A stretch of 16,771 bases of DNA from JBCBST01 sp039819115 (GTDB lineage Bacteria > Bacteroidota > Rhodothermia > Balneolales > Balneolaceae), in NCBI GenBank assembly GCA_039819115.1, contig JBCBST010000069.1:1-16771 (forward strand), written 5' to 3'. Shown piece by piece: positions 1 to 7,896 of this stretch. The translations under genes and the position numbers were made by a program. The notes beneath the pieces were generated by a model. It saw only the letters and a program-made list of their open reading frames with translations, was not told where the DNA came from and did not search any database. Positions within the stretch are counted from its first letter, which is position 1; each line of letters opens with the position of its first letter.

Positions 1-1236
1 TTTCATAAGTCAGGTCATCGTGTATTAGGTTTTGATGTAGATCAGTCAAAAATTGAGTATATCAAAAACGGTCAATCTTATATAAAGCATTTTGCAGATG
101 AACAGATTGCTGCATTAGCTGAATCGGATCATTGTGACGTAACTACAGATTTTTCTAAGCTAACTCAAGTTGATGCAATTCTGATTTGTGTTCCCACCCC
201 CCTTGATCAGCATAGAGAACCAGACATGACCTATGTTGTGGAAACAGCAAAAACCATATCCAAATATTTAAAAAAGGGACAGCTTGTAGTTTTGGAATCG
301 ACTACATGGCCTGGAACTTCAGATGAGCTGATGGCTGGCATTCTGGAAGAAGGATCAGGATTGAAAGCGAATGTCGATTTTTATATTGCCTATAGCCCAG
401 AGAGAGAAGATCCGGGAAATCCGGATTTTGATACACAGTCCATTCCTAAGGTAGTGGGTGCCTCTACCGATGAGGCGAGGAAAAAGGCGGTTCAACTCTA
501 TGCGAAAGCACTTGATGAGGTTGTGCCCGTTTCTTCTGCAAAAGTTGCCGAATCATCTAAACTACTCGAAAACATCTTTCGATCGGTTAATATCGCGCTG
601 GTAAATGAGATGAAACTGGTCATGGATGCTATGGGGATCGATATTCACGAGGTTATCAATGCAGCGGCTACTAAACCGTTTGGGTTCATGAAATTCACTC
701 CGGGACCTGGCTTGGGAGGGCACTGTATTCCAATTGACCCATTTTACCTAACCTGGAAGGCCAGAGAATATGGTTTAAACACCCGCTTTATTGAACTAGC
801 TGGAGAGGTAAATAGTGCGATGCCGCAGTTTGTTGTAAGTAAAACGATGCATGCTTTGAATTCGCAAGCAAAGGCTGTTAAAGGATCTCGAATACTTGTT
901 TTAGGAATTGCTTACAAACCCAATGTTGACGACATGCGAGAATCTCCTGCATTTCCTATTATGGATGAGCTCGTTAATCTGGGGGCAGAAGTTGAGTTTT
1001 ATGATCCCTGGATTCCGGAAATTCCGGCAACCCGGGAGCATATGAACTGGAAGGGTAAACAAAGCATCAGATGGAATGAGGAATCTGTTTCTGAATTTGA
1101 TGCATCCGTCATTGTTACGGATCACAAAAAAGTTAATTACTCAGAATTGAAAAAATGGGTCAATTGTATCGTAGATAGCAGGAATGTTTATCCCGAATTG
1201 TCAGAAAAAGAAAAAGAATACATTTTTAAAGCCTAA
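1..1236 (+). CDS. wbpA: UDP-N-acetylglucosamine 6-dehydrogenase, WbpA-like (5' partial)
   Basis: The frame is open from the first base (codon 1 at position 1), so the gene starts upstream. The 411 visible codons probably lack only 20-30 residues, including the GxGxxG start of the Rossmann fold, because the fragment opens at the strand that normally follows it (GHRVLGFDVD). Visible marks are a GQSYI segment, the ICVPTPL strand, STTWPGT, SPEREDPGN and the catalytic-cysteine motif GGHCIPIDPFYL (Cys codon 724-726). That form of the motif is typical of WbpA/TviB-type enzymes and differs from the GYGGYCLPKD of UDP-glucose dehydrogenases. Family knowledge: NAD-dependent two-step oxidation of UDP-GlcNAc to UDP-GlcNAc-uronic acid in the cytoplasm, for LPS or capsule sugars. 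It ends 2 bases before ugd. The ATG at 226 is an internal Met, not the start. UDP-GalNAc or UDP-ManNAc as substrate cannot be excluded. Confidence 0.88.
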   Translation, partial: FHKSGHRVLGFDVDQSKIEYIKNGQSYIKHFADEQIAALAESDHCDVTTDFSKLTQVDAILICVPTPLDQHREPDMTYVVETAKTISKYLKKGQLVVLESTTWPGTSDELMAGILEEGSGLKANVDFYIAYSPEREDPGNPDFDTQSIPKVVGASTDEARKKAVQLYAKALDEVVPVSSAKVAESSKLLENIFRSVNIALVNEMKLVMDAMGIDIHEVINAAATKPFGFMKFTPGPGLGGHCIPIDPFYLTWKAREYGLNTRFIELAGEVNSAMPQFVVSKTMHALNSQAKAVKGSRILVLGIAYKPNVDDMRESPAFPIMDELVNLGAEVEFYDPWIPEIPATREHMNWKGKQSIRWNEESVSEFDASVIVTDHKKVNYSELKKWVNCIVDSRNVYPELSEKEKEYIFKA

Positions 1237-1238
1237 TA

Positions 1239-2411
1239 ATGAATATTACTGTCGCCGGAACAGGCTATGTTGGCCTCTCGCTTGCCGTCCTACTTGCTCA
1301 ATATCACGATGTACTTGCACTAGATGTTATCAGTGAGAAAGTTGATTTAATTAACACAAAAAAATCTCCAATTTCTGATGATGAAATTGAGGCCTTCTTA
1401 TCAGAAAAGCAGCTTAATCTTACAGCTACACTCGATAAGAAACTTGCGTATGCCAAAGCAGATTTTGTAATTATCGCCACTCCAACAGATTACGATCCTG
1501 AGACAAATTACTTTAACACCTCTACGGTAGATGGTGTAATACAGGATGTATTGTCTATAAATCCGAATGCAGTTATGGTGATTAAGTCCACCATTCCTGT
1601 GGGATTTGTCGAACAGGCAAAAAAGCGGTTCAATACCGAGAATCTGATTTTTTCTCCTGAGTTTTTGCGAGAAGGTCGTGCATTGTACGATAACTTATAT
1701 CCTTCCAGGATTGTGGTCGGAGAACAATCAGAGAGGGCTACGGCTTTCGCAAATCTGTTACTAGAAGGCGCCAAAAAACCCGCTGAAGAAATTCCTGTCT
1801 TATATACGGATTCAACGGAAGCCGAGGCTATTAAACTATTCTCAAATACGTACCTGGCTATGCGGGTAGCTTATTTTAATGAGTTAGATTCATATTGTGA
1901 GGCTCACGACCTGAGTACCGTGCAGGTGATCAAAGGGGTAGGGTTAGATCCAAGAATAGGAGATCATTATAACAATCCTTCGTTTGGTTATGGAGGGTAC
2001 TGTTTACCTAAAGACACCAAGCAGTTATTAGCGAATTATAAGGATGTCCCCAATAACATCATTCAGGCCATAGTTGATGCGAACAGGACGCGGAAAGATT
2101 TTATTGCTAAACAAATTCTTAAGAAGAAGCCGGATGTGGTTGGAATTTACCGTCTCGTCATGAAAGCTGGTTCTGATAACTTTAGAGCAAGTGCTATTCA
2201 AGGTATTATGAAACGGATCAAAGCAAAAGGAATTGAGGTAGTTGTTTTCGAACCTTACGTAAAGGAGGAGGAGTTCTTTCATTCTAAAGTGATTCGGGAT
2301 CTTAATGAATTTAAATCGATATCAGATGTCATTATTGCCAATAGAATGGTAGACGATATTAAAGATGTATCGCATAAAGTGTATACCCGCGATCTTTTTG
2401 GTAAAGATTAA
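1239..2411 (+). CDS. ugd: UDP-glucose 6-dehydrogenase
   Basis: 390 residues, full length for the short E. coli-type Ugd (about 388). The N-terminal Rossmann motif is GTGYVG (residues 7-12). Further marks are the ATPTDYDP loop, KSTIPVGF, SPEFLREG, the EAIKLFSNTY helix with Lys199 and Asn203, and the catalytic GYGGYCLPKDT with Cys255 and Asp259. The resemblance to the enterobacterial enzyme, recalled from memory, runs along the whole chain, down to the C-terminal KVYTRDLFG. Reaction: UDP-glucose + 2 NAD+ to UDP-glucuronate, a precursor of acidic polysaccharides. It starts 2 bases after the WbpA-like gene and is surely co-transcribed. Two nucleotide-sugar dehydrogenases of different subfamilies side by side suggest that the polymer contains both a uronic acid and an aminouronic acid (inference). 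Confidence 0.95.
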   Translation: MNITVAGTGYVGLSLAVLLAQYHDVLALDVISEKVDLINTKKSPISDDEIEAFLSEKQLNLTATLDKKLAYAKADFVIIATPTDYDPETNYFNTSTVDGVIQDVLSINPNAVMVIKSTIPVGFVEQAKKRFNTENLIFSPEFLREGRALYDNLYPSRIVVGEQSERATAFANLLLEGAKKPAEEIPVLYTDSTEAEAIKLFSNTYLAMRVAYFNELDSYCEAHDLSTVQVIKGVGLDPRIGDHYNNPSFGYGGYCLPKDTKQLLANYKDVPNNIIQAIVDANRTRKDFIAKQILKKKPDVVGIYRLVMKAGSDNFRASAIQGIMKRIKAKGIEVVVFEPYVKEEEFFHSKVIRDLNEFKSISDVIIANRMVDDIKDVSHKVYTRDLFGKD

Positions 2412-2432
2412 TCAACTATAACAGCTGTACTA

Positions 2433-3458
2433 TTGAAAACACTTTCATTTTCAGTAATTGGACTAGGAAGGATAGGTCAGAGACATGCAAAGATTATAAG
2501 CGAGTTTGAAGGTACCGAACTCGTTTCAGTTGTGGATGTTGATTCATCCACGTTTCAATCGCTGGAATCCTTACAGATTGATGCCGGTACTTTTCATTCG
2601 ATTAATGAGTTTTTAGAACAGGATCAAGGCAAAACAGATGTGGTAACTATTGCCACCCCGAATGGATTTCATACCGCGTATGCGGTACAGTGCTTGGAAG
2701 CCGGATATCATGTGGTTATCGAAAAACCTATGGGACTAAATGTAGAAGAATGTGAAGCAGTAATTGAAGCAGAACTTCGGTCCGGAAAACGTGTTTTTGT
2801 AGTAAAACAAAACCGATATAGCCCCCCTTCGATATGGCTGAAGAAGATTGTCTCAGAAAAGATCATCGGAGTTGTATTGATGGTACAAACCAATTGTTAC
2901 TGGAACAGAGACAGCAGGTATTATGCGCCAAGTTTATGGAAGGGTAAAAGAGAACTGGATGGAGGAGCCTTATTCACCCAGTTCAGTCATTTCATTGATA
3001 TCATGTTTTGGGTATTTGGTGATATCATAAACCCCAAGTCTATCATCAGGAACTTCACCCATTCCGAGTTGAAAGAGTTCGATGATTCAGGATTTGCTCA
3101 GTTTGAATTTGAGAATGGGGGTATAGGATCTGTGAACTATTCAACGTCTTGTTGGGACAAGAATATGGAAAGCAGTATTACGGTTGTAGGCACAAAAGGG
3201 AGTGTAAAAGTTGGTGGACAATACATGAATGAAATTGAGTACTGTCATATTGAGAATTACGATATGCCGGAGTTAGCGCCAACAAATCCCCCAAACGATT
3301 ACGGACCGTATAAAGGTAGCGCAGCAAATCACCACTATGTGATTGAAAATGTCATTGAGACGCTCATTGAAGGAAGAAAGCCAACAGCTACATCTCTGGA
3401 TGGCCTTAAAGTAGTCGGTATTATAGAAAAGATATATAAAGCAGGTGGGTTTATGTGA
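2433..3458 (+). CDS. Gfo/Idh/MocA-family oxidoreductase, probable UDP-aminouronate 3-dehydrogenase (WbpB/WlbA-like)
   Basis: 341 residues. The N-terminal Rossmann domain carries GLGRIG (residues 10-15), then ATPNGFH (75-80) and the family signature EKP (97-99, Lys98). The C-terminal domain has DGGALFTQFSHFID (His186) and a closing NHHYVIENV segment. The start is TTG at 2433: the frame is closed by the ugd stop just upstream, and no ATG lies before the GxGxxG strand. No strong Shine-Dalgarno is visible. Family knowledge: NAD(P)-dependent sugar dehydrogenases. WbpB/WlbA members oxidise C3 of UDP-GlcNAc-uronic acid before transamination. The assignment to that step rests on its place between WbpA-like and WbpE-like genes; the sequence alone supports only the superfamily. 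It overlaps the next gene by one base. Confidence 0.82.
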   Translation: MKTLSFSVIGLGRIGQRHAKIISEFEGTELVSVVDVDSSTFQSLESLQIDAGTFHSINEFLEQDQGKTDVVTIATPNGFHTAYAVQCLEAGYHVVIEKPMGLNVEECEAVIEAELRSGKRVFVVKQNRYSPPSIWLKKIVSEKIIGVVLMVQTNCYWNRDSRYYAPSLWKGKRELDGGALFTQFSHFIDIMFWVFGDIINPKSIIRNFTHSELKEFDDSGFAQFEFENGGIGSVNYSTSCWDKNMESSITVVGTKGSVKVGGQYMNEIEYCHIENYDMPELAPTNPPNDYGPYKGSAANHHYVIENVIETLIEGRKPTATSLDGLKVVGIIEKIYKAGGFM

Positions 3459-4690
3459 TGAACATCCCTTTGCTTGATCTAAACCGGCAGTATTCTACCA
3501 TAAAGAAGGAAATTGATGATGCGATTCTTTCTGTGGTGCAGAACCAACAGTTTATAATGGGACCAGTGGTCACCGGGTTTGAACAACAGGTTGGTGATTA
3601 TCTTGGTTTGGAGCATGTATTTGGGTGTGCCTCAGGTTCTGATGCGTTACTATTAGCCTTAATGGCTATGGATATAAAACCCGGTGATGCAGTAATTACC
3701 TCTCCATTCACTTTTTTTGCGACCGGGGGAGCTATTGCACGTTTAGGTGCTATTCCCGTTTTCTTAGATATTGAGCGTGATTCCTATAACCTGGACCCTG
3801 ATCAGGTATCTCTGTTTATGGAGGGCAATCACGCTTTAAATAGTAAACTCTCCGTTTCTCCTGAACAAGTGCGGGCTATTATGCCGGTTCATTTATACGG
3901 GCAAAGTGCACATATGGAACCTCTCAGGGTACTTTCTCAGAACTATGGCTTATCGCTTATAGAAGATGCAGCTCAGGCTATAGGAGCCCGGTATAACAAT
4001 CAGCAAGTAGGTGGTTTAGGTGATTTTGGATGTTTCAGTTTTTTTCCTTCCAAAAACCTGGGAGCCTTTGGGGATGCCGGCCTGATTACCGTAAAAGATC
4101 CGGAACTGGCTGAAAAAGTCAGAATTCTGAGGTTACACGGTGCTAAACCCAAATACTACCATCACCTTGTTGGTATCAACAGTAGATTGGACGCTATTCA
4201 GGCTGCCGTATTGTCCGTGAAACTGAACCATCTGGATAACTGGTCTAACCAAAGAATTAAACTCGCACACCGGTATAATGATCTTTTTCACGATATAGGA
4301 ATTACGCACAGTGAAAAGAATCAATCATGTTCGTGTGGTTTGGCAGAAGATTGTTCATTCCCTGAAGACCGCATTCTGCTTCCGGAAGAGACCACTGGAA
4401 ACATAGAATACGGGGGGCGTCATATCTATCATCAATACACGATAAGCACTCAAAAACGAGATGAGTTGAAGGATTTTCTTACTCAACGAGGAATAGGTAC
4501 GAACATCTATTATCCCGTTCCGCTTCATGTACAAACCTGTTTTGGAGAATTTGGGTATGAACCGGAAGATTGCCCTAATGCCATGTGTGCCAGTCGTCAG
4601 GCTCTTTCATTACCTATTTTCCCAGAGCTTACATTTGAAGAACAGAATTATGTGGTATCTTCGATAAAAGATTTCTTTAATAATGTTTAA
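3458..4690 (+). CDS. DegT/DnrJ/EryC1/StrS-family PLP aminotransferase (WbpE-like)
   Basis: 410 residues from ATG 3458, which overlaps the previous stop as TGATG; GTG 3455 would add one residue. An AGGTGG-like ribosome site lies about 9 bases upstream. Marks of the family are the GSDALLLAL loop, SPFTFFATG, IEDAAQA (Asp170, pyridine nitrogen contact), FFPSKNLGAFGDAG (Lys199, internal aldimine with PLP), GINSRLDAIQAA and the C-terminal YYPVPLH. Known role: transfers an amino group to a 3- or 4-keto nucleotide sugar. After the WbpA- and WbpB-like genes, C3 amination of a UDP-uronic acid is the best guess. It is longer than usual (about 360-390) because of two insertions, near 118-138 and 284-320. 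The second holds a Cys-x-Cys...Cys cluster (291, 293, 299), and Cys372/Cys377 sit in the C-terminal part. The 3' end overlaps the exosortase gene by 8 bases. Confidence 0.88.
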   Translation: MNIPLLDLNRQYSTIKKEIDDAILSVVQNQQFIMGPVVTGFEQQVGDYLGLEHVFGCASGSDALLLALMAMDIKPGDAVITSPFTFFATGGAIARLGAIPVFLDIERDSYNLDPDQVSLFMEGNHALNSKLSVSPEQVRAIMPVHLYGQSAHMEPLRVLSQNYGLSLIEDAAQAIGARYNNQQVGGLGDFGCFSFFPSKNLGAFGDAGLITVKDPELAEKVRILRLHGAKPKYYHHLVGINSRLDAIQAAVLSVKLNHLDNWSNQRIKLAHRYNDLFHDIGITHSEKNQSCSCGLAEDCSFPEDRILLPEETTGNIEYGGRHIYHQYTISTQKRDELKDFLTQRGIGTNIYYPVPLHVQTCFGEFGYEPEDCPNAMCASRQALSLPIFPELTFEEQNYVVSSIKDFFNNV

Positions 4691-5192
4691 GTCCCCTCTC
4701 GTACAGTTTGCATTAAAAGCACTTGGAATATTTGTGGCGTGGTATATTCTGTATGAACTGTGGCTTTTGCCGGATGGTCGTCTGGATGAATGGTTGTCTT
4801 TAAATATTATTGGAAATGTTTCTGGTATTCTTCAGCTATTTGGATACGACATCTATACCGTAAACCGGATTATTGGAGTGAATGGATTTTCGGGCGTTGA
4901 GCTGGTGGATGGTTGCAATGGAATTTCAGCAATGGGTTTATTTTTTGGCTTTATCTTTGCATTTCCCGGCGCCTGGAAAGAAAAAGCCTATTTCTCCATC
5001 TTTGGCGTACTCATTATCTATCTCATCAACATCTTGAGAGTAGTGGTCCTTACTGTTACGAAAGTTGAGTGGCCATCTTTATTTGATTTCACGCACGACT
5101 ATTCAACTACTGCAATTTTCTACCTCATCATTTTTCTGATGTGGGTACTATGGGTCAAAGTTAGTGAGACTACGATTCCTTCGGCATCATGA
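4683..5192 (+). CDS. Exosortase/archaeosortase family protein, small Bacteroidota type
   Basis: 169 residues, largely hydrophobic, with membrane segments near 8-28, 80-96, 103-125 and 142-160. The three catalytic residues of the exosortase family are visible in order: Cys78 in DGCNGIS, Arg119 in INILRVV and His138 in FTHDYS. Exosortases are membrane transpeptidases thought to cut a C-terminal sorting signal and attach the protein to the cell surface. They are often found beside exopolysaccharide genes. The length matches the minimal XrtF/XrtX-like enzymes of Bacteroidota rather than the roughly 280-500 residue EpsH type; I cannot fix the subtype. It starts inside the aminotransferase gene (8-base overlap) and ends with an ATGA overlap to its partner gene, so translation is probably coupled. 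No sorting-signal substrate protein is present in the window. Confidence 0.85.
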   Translation: MFKSPLVQFALKALGIFVAWYILYELWLLPDGRLDEWLSLNIIGNVSGILQLFGYDIYTVNRIIGVNGFSGVELVDGCNGISAMGLFFGFIFAFPGAWKEKAYFSIFGVLIIYLINILRVVVLTVTKVEWPSLFDFTHDYSTTAIFYLIIFLMWVLWVKVSETTIPSAS

Positions 5193-5680
5193 GAAGTCTG
5201 GTTCTGAAGCTCGGTCTCATTGCTCTTTTCTTTCTCTTCTATTTATTCATTCTTCGACCGTCCAGAGTTGTATTTAGTGATCATGTACTTAATCCGGTTT
5301 TTGATCATACCAAAAGTGTAACTGTTGAGAACGATATCCAGGTTTTTCAGAACACAAGTGGAGTAGGTCTTCTTGTTCTTAGAAACGGGGATATCATGTA
5401 TTTTAAAATGCCATTCGGGGTGAATGCCCTCATAACCGTATGTGCTTTTATACTTATTGGATCGGGGAAAACGCAATGGTTTACCTTGATCAGTATTCAA
5501 ATCGTGGGTTGGTTATTAGCCCTTGGTTTCCTGTTGTTAGCCATGTATCTCTCTTCATCCTTTTTAACCATCACCGATCTTTTGATGAGATACTTAATCC
5601 CGGTTTGCACACTAGGTCTGGTACCTCTTTCTTTACTTCAAAAGAAATGGACAACACAGAGAAATGAAGAGACGATATAG
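5189..5680 (+). CDS. Exosortase-associated membrane protein, four predicted helices
   Basis: 163 residues of unknown function. A first membrane helix (about 5-22) is followed by a roughly 50-residue, probably extracytoplasmic segment with beta character (25-74). Three more helices follow (about 76-91, 98-119, 131-150), and the tail is short and polar (QKKWTTQRNE). I see no enzyme motif. Its start codon overlaps the exosortase stop (ATGA), the arrangement expected for a dedicated partner. Small exosortases of Bacteroidota (XrtF, XrtX) are known to be paired with small membrane proteins encoded next door, so the call is by context. It overlaps the glycerate kinase gene by 17 bases. Confidence 0.6.
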   Translation: MRSLVLKLGLIALFFLFYLFILRPSRVVFSDHVLNPVFDHTKSVTVENDIQVFQNTSGVGLLVLRNGDIMYFKMPFGVNALITVCAFILIGSGKTQWFTLISIQIVGWLLALGFLLLAMYLSSSFLTITDLLMRYLIPVCTLGLVPLSLLQKKWTTQRNEETI

Positions 5681-6833
5681 TATAGGCATCGGAAAAGCCG
5701 TTCCTTTTTTTATCGGAACCGTTATGAACGAAGCGACCAGTATGGATTCGTTTTTTATCGGACCCGAGGCTATGGATTTTTCTCAAGGTAGTGTATTTAA
5801 AGGTTCACATCCTCTGCCAACCAAAGAATCGGTGGCGTCCTCGTATGAGTTACTCGCTTTTGCCGAATCTATACCTGCAGGTTCTAGCGTAGATTTCTAT
5901 CTCTCGGGTGGGGCGTCAGCTATGTTTTGTATTCCAGCTGAAGGTATTGAAATCGATGAACTAGCAGAAACCTATGATCTGTTACTCTCATCCGGAGCGT
6001 CCATTCATCAGATGAACGTGGTTCGTAAACATCTTGATGAGGTAAAAGGGGGAAGGTTCGCTCAGCACCTACAGCATGTTGAACTGAATACGTACATCAT
6101 CTCAGATGTGCCGGGTGATGATCCCGAAGTCATTGGATCCGGACCTACCATCCACGATAGCTCTACCTTTGAAGAAGCCAAAGAGATTTTGTATAGCTAT
6201 GATCTTTGGAATAAACTTCCCGAGCGTGTGCGCAATCATATTTCGCTGGGTGTACAAGGCCGGGTTCCTGAAACTCCAAAACCTGGTATTGATGAACACC
6301 CGGAGCATACGATTCACCTTCTGAATACGGCATCGATGCTGGCACATGATATTGCACAAGACCTGGCTCAATCAGGTTATAATACTTGGGTTGCAGATCA
6401 GGCCTATAACGAGAGTGTTAATCAAGTTGCAAAGCATATCTGTGCTCATGCTCTGTCTGTACTGAAGAATGAAGGTCCGGTCGAGGTACCCGCAGCCCTA
6501 CTTTTTTATGGAGAAAGCACTGTAAAGGTTCTTGGAAATGGAAAAGGAGGAAGAAATCAGCATCTTGCGCTTGCATGTGCATTAGCTATTGAAGGCCAGC
6601 ATTCGATTACGATTCAATCCATCGCAACGGATGGAGTTGATGGAAATACGCCGGCAGCCGGTGCCGTTGTAGACTCATTTACCACACTCAAAGCCCGGAA
6701 AGCAGGCATACTGCCGGAACAGTATCTACAAGACTTCAACTCATACGAGTTTCATAAACAGATGAATACCCTCGTTGAAACCGGACCAACCGGAAACAAC
6801 TTAATGGATTTACAAGTTGTACTGGTCCATTAG
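5664..6833 (+). CDS. Glycerate 2-kinase (DUF4147/MOFRL family), N-terminally short
   Basis: 389 residues. The family normally runs about 415-450. The chain opens directly at the second Rossmann element, IGIGKA (Lys11, equivalent to the conserved lysine that usually lies near residue 45-50), so about 35-40 N-terminal residues are missing. The rest is complete: GSHPLPT (47-53), YLSGGASA, NVVRKHLDEVKGGR (118-131), ISDVPGDDPEVIGSGPT (146-162) and the MOFRL part with GNGKGGRNQ and ATDGVDGNTPAAG. Known reaction: ATP + glycerate to 2-phosphoglycerate. No earlier start exists: the frame is closed by TAG at 5613 and has no start codon between that and ATG 5664, where it overlaps the membrane-protein gene by 17 bases. 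The catalytic motifs argue for a working enzyme, but activity without the N-terminal helices is uncertain. Confidence 0.82.
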   Translation: MKRRYSIGIGKAVPFFIGTVMNEATSMDSFFIGPEAMDFSQGSVFKGSHPLPTKESVASSYELLAFAESIPAGSSVDFYLSGGASAMFCIPAEGIEIDELAETYDLLLSSGASIHQMNVVRKHLDEVKGGRFAQHLQHVELNTYIISDVPGDDPEVIGSGPTIHDSSTFEEAKEILYSYDLWNKLPERVRNHISLGVQGRVPETPKPGIDEHPEHTIHLLNTASMLAHDIAQDLAQSGYNTWVADQAYNESVNQVAKHICAHALSVLKNEGPVEVPAALLFYGESTVKVLGNGKGGRNQHLALACALAIEGQHSITIQSIATDGVDGNTPAAGAVVDSFTTLKARKAGILPEQYLQDFNSYEFHKQMNTLVETGPTGNNLMDLQVVLVH

Positions 6834-6867
6834 TTGAGTTCAGAATCAGCCCCTCGTATCTTATAGC

Positions 6868-7896
6868 ATGATTTGGGAAACGGACGTCTTTTTATGGTTT
6901 TTTCTACTGGTCCCGGTATTGGTAGGAGCAATGATTTTTGTAAAGCGTAGTCGTACAAAACGTGTACATGCGCTGTTTAGCAACGATTTATACCGTGAAC
7001 TGCGACAAGGGCACTGGTCGCTTGGTTCTGGCATCCAGAAAACCAGTTTTGTAGTTGGGTTATGCTTCTTATTGCTTGCACTGGCAGGACCCAAAATCGG
7101 TACGGAAGTAAGAGAGATTAAGAGACGAGGTGTGGACATGTTGATCGCTCTTGACCTTTCTGCAAGTATGAACGCAGAAGATGTACGCCCGAGTCGACTC
7201 GATAAAGCTAAGTTTGAAATCAACAGACTCATTGAACGACTCAAAGGAGACCGGGTTGGTCTGGTTGTTTTTACGGGAGAGGCGTACCTGCAAAGCCCGA
7301 TGACGTTGGATTATTCGGCTCTGCGATTATTTCTTGAAATTGCGGATACCGATCAAATGCCGAGCTCCGCAACTGATTTTGAATCGGCTATGGAAACGTC
7401 ATTGGAAGCGTTTCAATCCCTCGAAAAGAATGAGGGTAACGAAAATGCTTCCCAGGTTCTTTTGATTATCTCGGATGGGGAAGATCATGAACAGACGTTC
7501 GACGAAAGCCTTCAGAAACTGATAAATAACTCTATTCTGGTCTACACGGTGGGTATTGGTACCCAGCAGGGAACGACTATTCCGTTATATGACAGTAACG
7601 GAGCGGTTTTAGGATACAAACGGGATCAAGCTGGAAAAGTGGTAACAACCCGTCTTCAAAATGAGGTGCTTCGCGATATCGCTAACAAAGCGAATGGGGC
7701 CTATTATGAAATATCTAGAGGCAATGAAGGTATTGATGCTTTTCTGGCCAGAATTGATGAGTTAGAGAAGGGGGAGTTCTCCAGCCAGGAATACGCAGAT
7801 TTTAAAAATCAATACCAATGGATGGGAGCAATAGGGTTGGTTTGCATGCTTATCGGTTCCATTGTTCCTACATACCGTCGACCTGATTATGATTAA
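6868..7896 (+). CDS. VWA-domain membrane protein, BatA/BatB-like
   Basis: 342 residues. Two N-terminal membrane helices (about 8-25 and 58-75) are followed by a von Willebrand A domain from about residue 89, and a C-terminal helix near 312-332 precedes a short PTYRRPDYD tail. The metal-ion-dependent adhesion site is intact: DLSAS (Asp96, Ser98, Ser100), a Thr in SSATDFESAM, and ISDGEDH. This layout, TM-TM-VWA-TM, is that of the Bacteroides aerotolerance proteins BatA and BatB, which act as membrane-anchored binding modules, usually beside a MoxR ATPase and a DUF58 protein. Neither is in this window; its neighbours are a glycerate kinase (34 bases upstream) and a HAD phosphatase (8-base overlap). 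The partner is unknown. Confidence 0.85.
   Translation: MIWETDVFLWFFLLVPVLVGAMIFVKRSRTKRVHALFSNDLYRELRQGHWSLGSGIQKTSFVVGLCFLLLALAGPKIGTEVREIKRRGVDMLIALDLSASMNAEDVRPSRLDKAKFEINRLIERLKGDRVGLVVFTGEAYLQSPMTLDYSALRLFLEIADTDQMPSSATDFESAMETSLEAFQSLEKNEGNENASQVLLIISDGEDHEQTFDESLQKLINNSILVYTVGIGTQQGTTIPLYDSNGAVLGYKRDQAGKVVTTRLQNEVLRDIANKANGAYYEISRGNEGIDAFLARIDELEKGEFSSQEYADFKNQYQWMGAIGLVCMLIGSIVPTYRRPDYD

Noticed and set aside
226..228. ATG at 226 as the start of the first dehydrogenase
   Set aside because: The same frame is open to base 1 and encodes clear family sequence upstream, so this is an internal Met of a gene cut by the window edge.
5440..5667. Alternative plus-strand frame inside the exosortase-partner gene
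   Set aside because: It overlaps a better supported membrane-protein gene with coupled start and has no recognisable features.
7862..7888. TTG start adding nine residues to the HAD phosphatase
   Set aside because: The ATG at 7889 sits just before the first HAD strand; the extra residues have no family counterpart and lie within the VWA gene.
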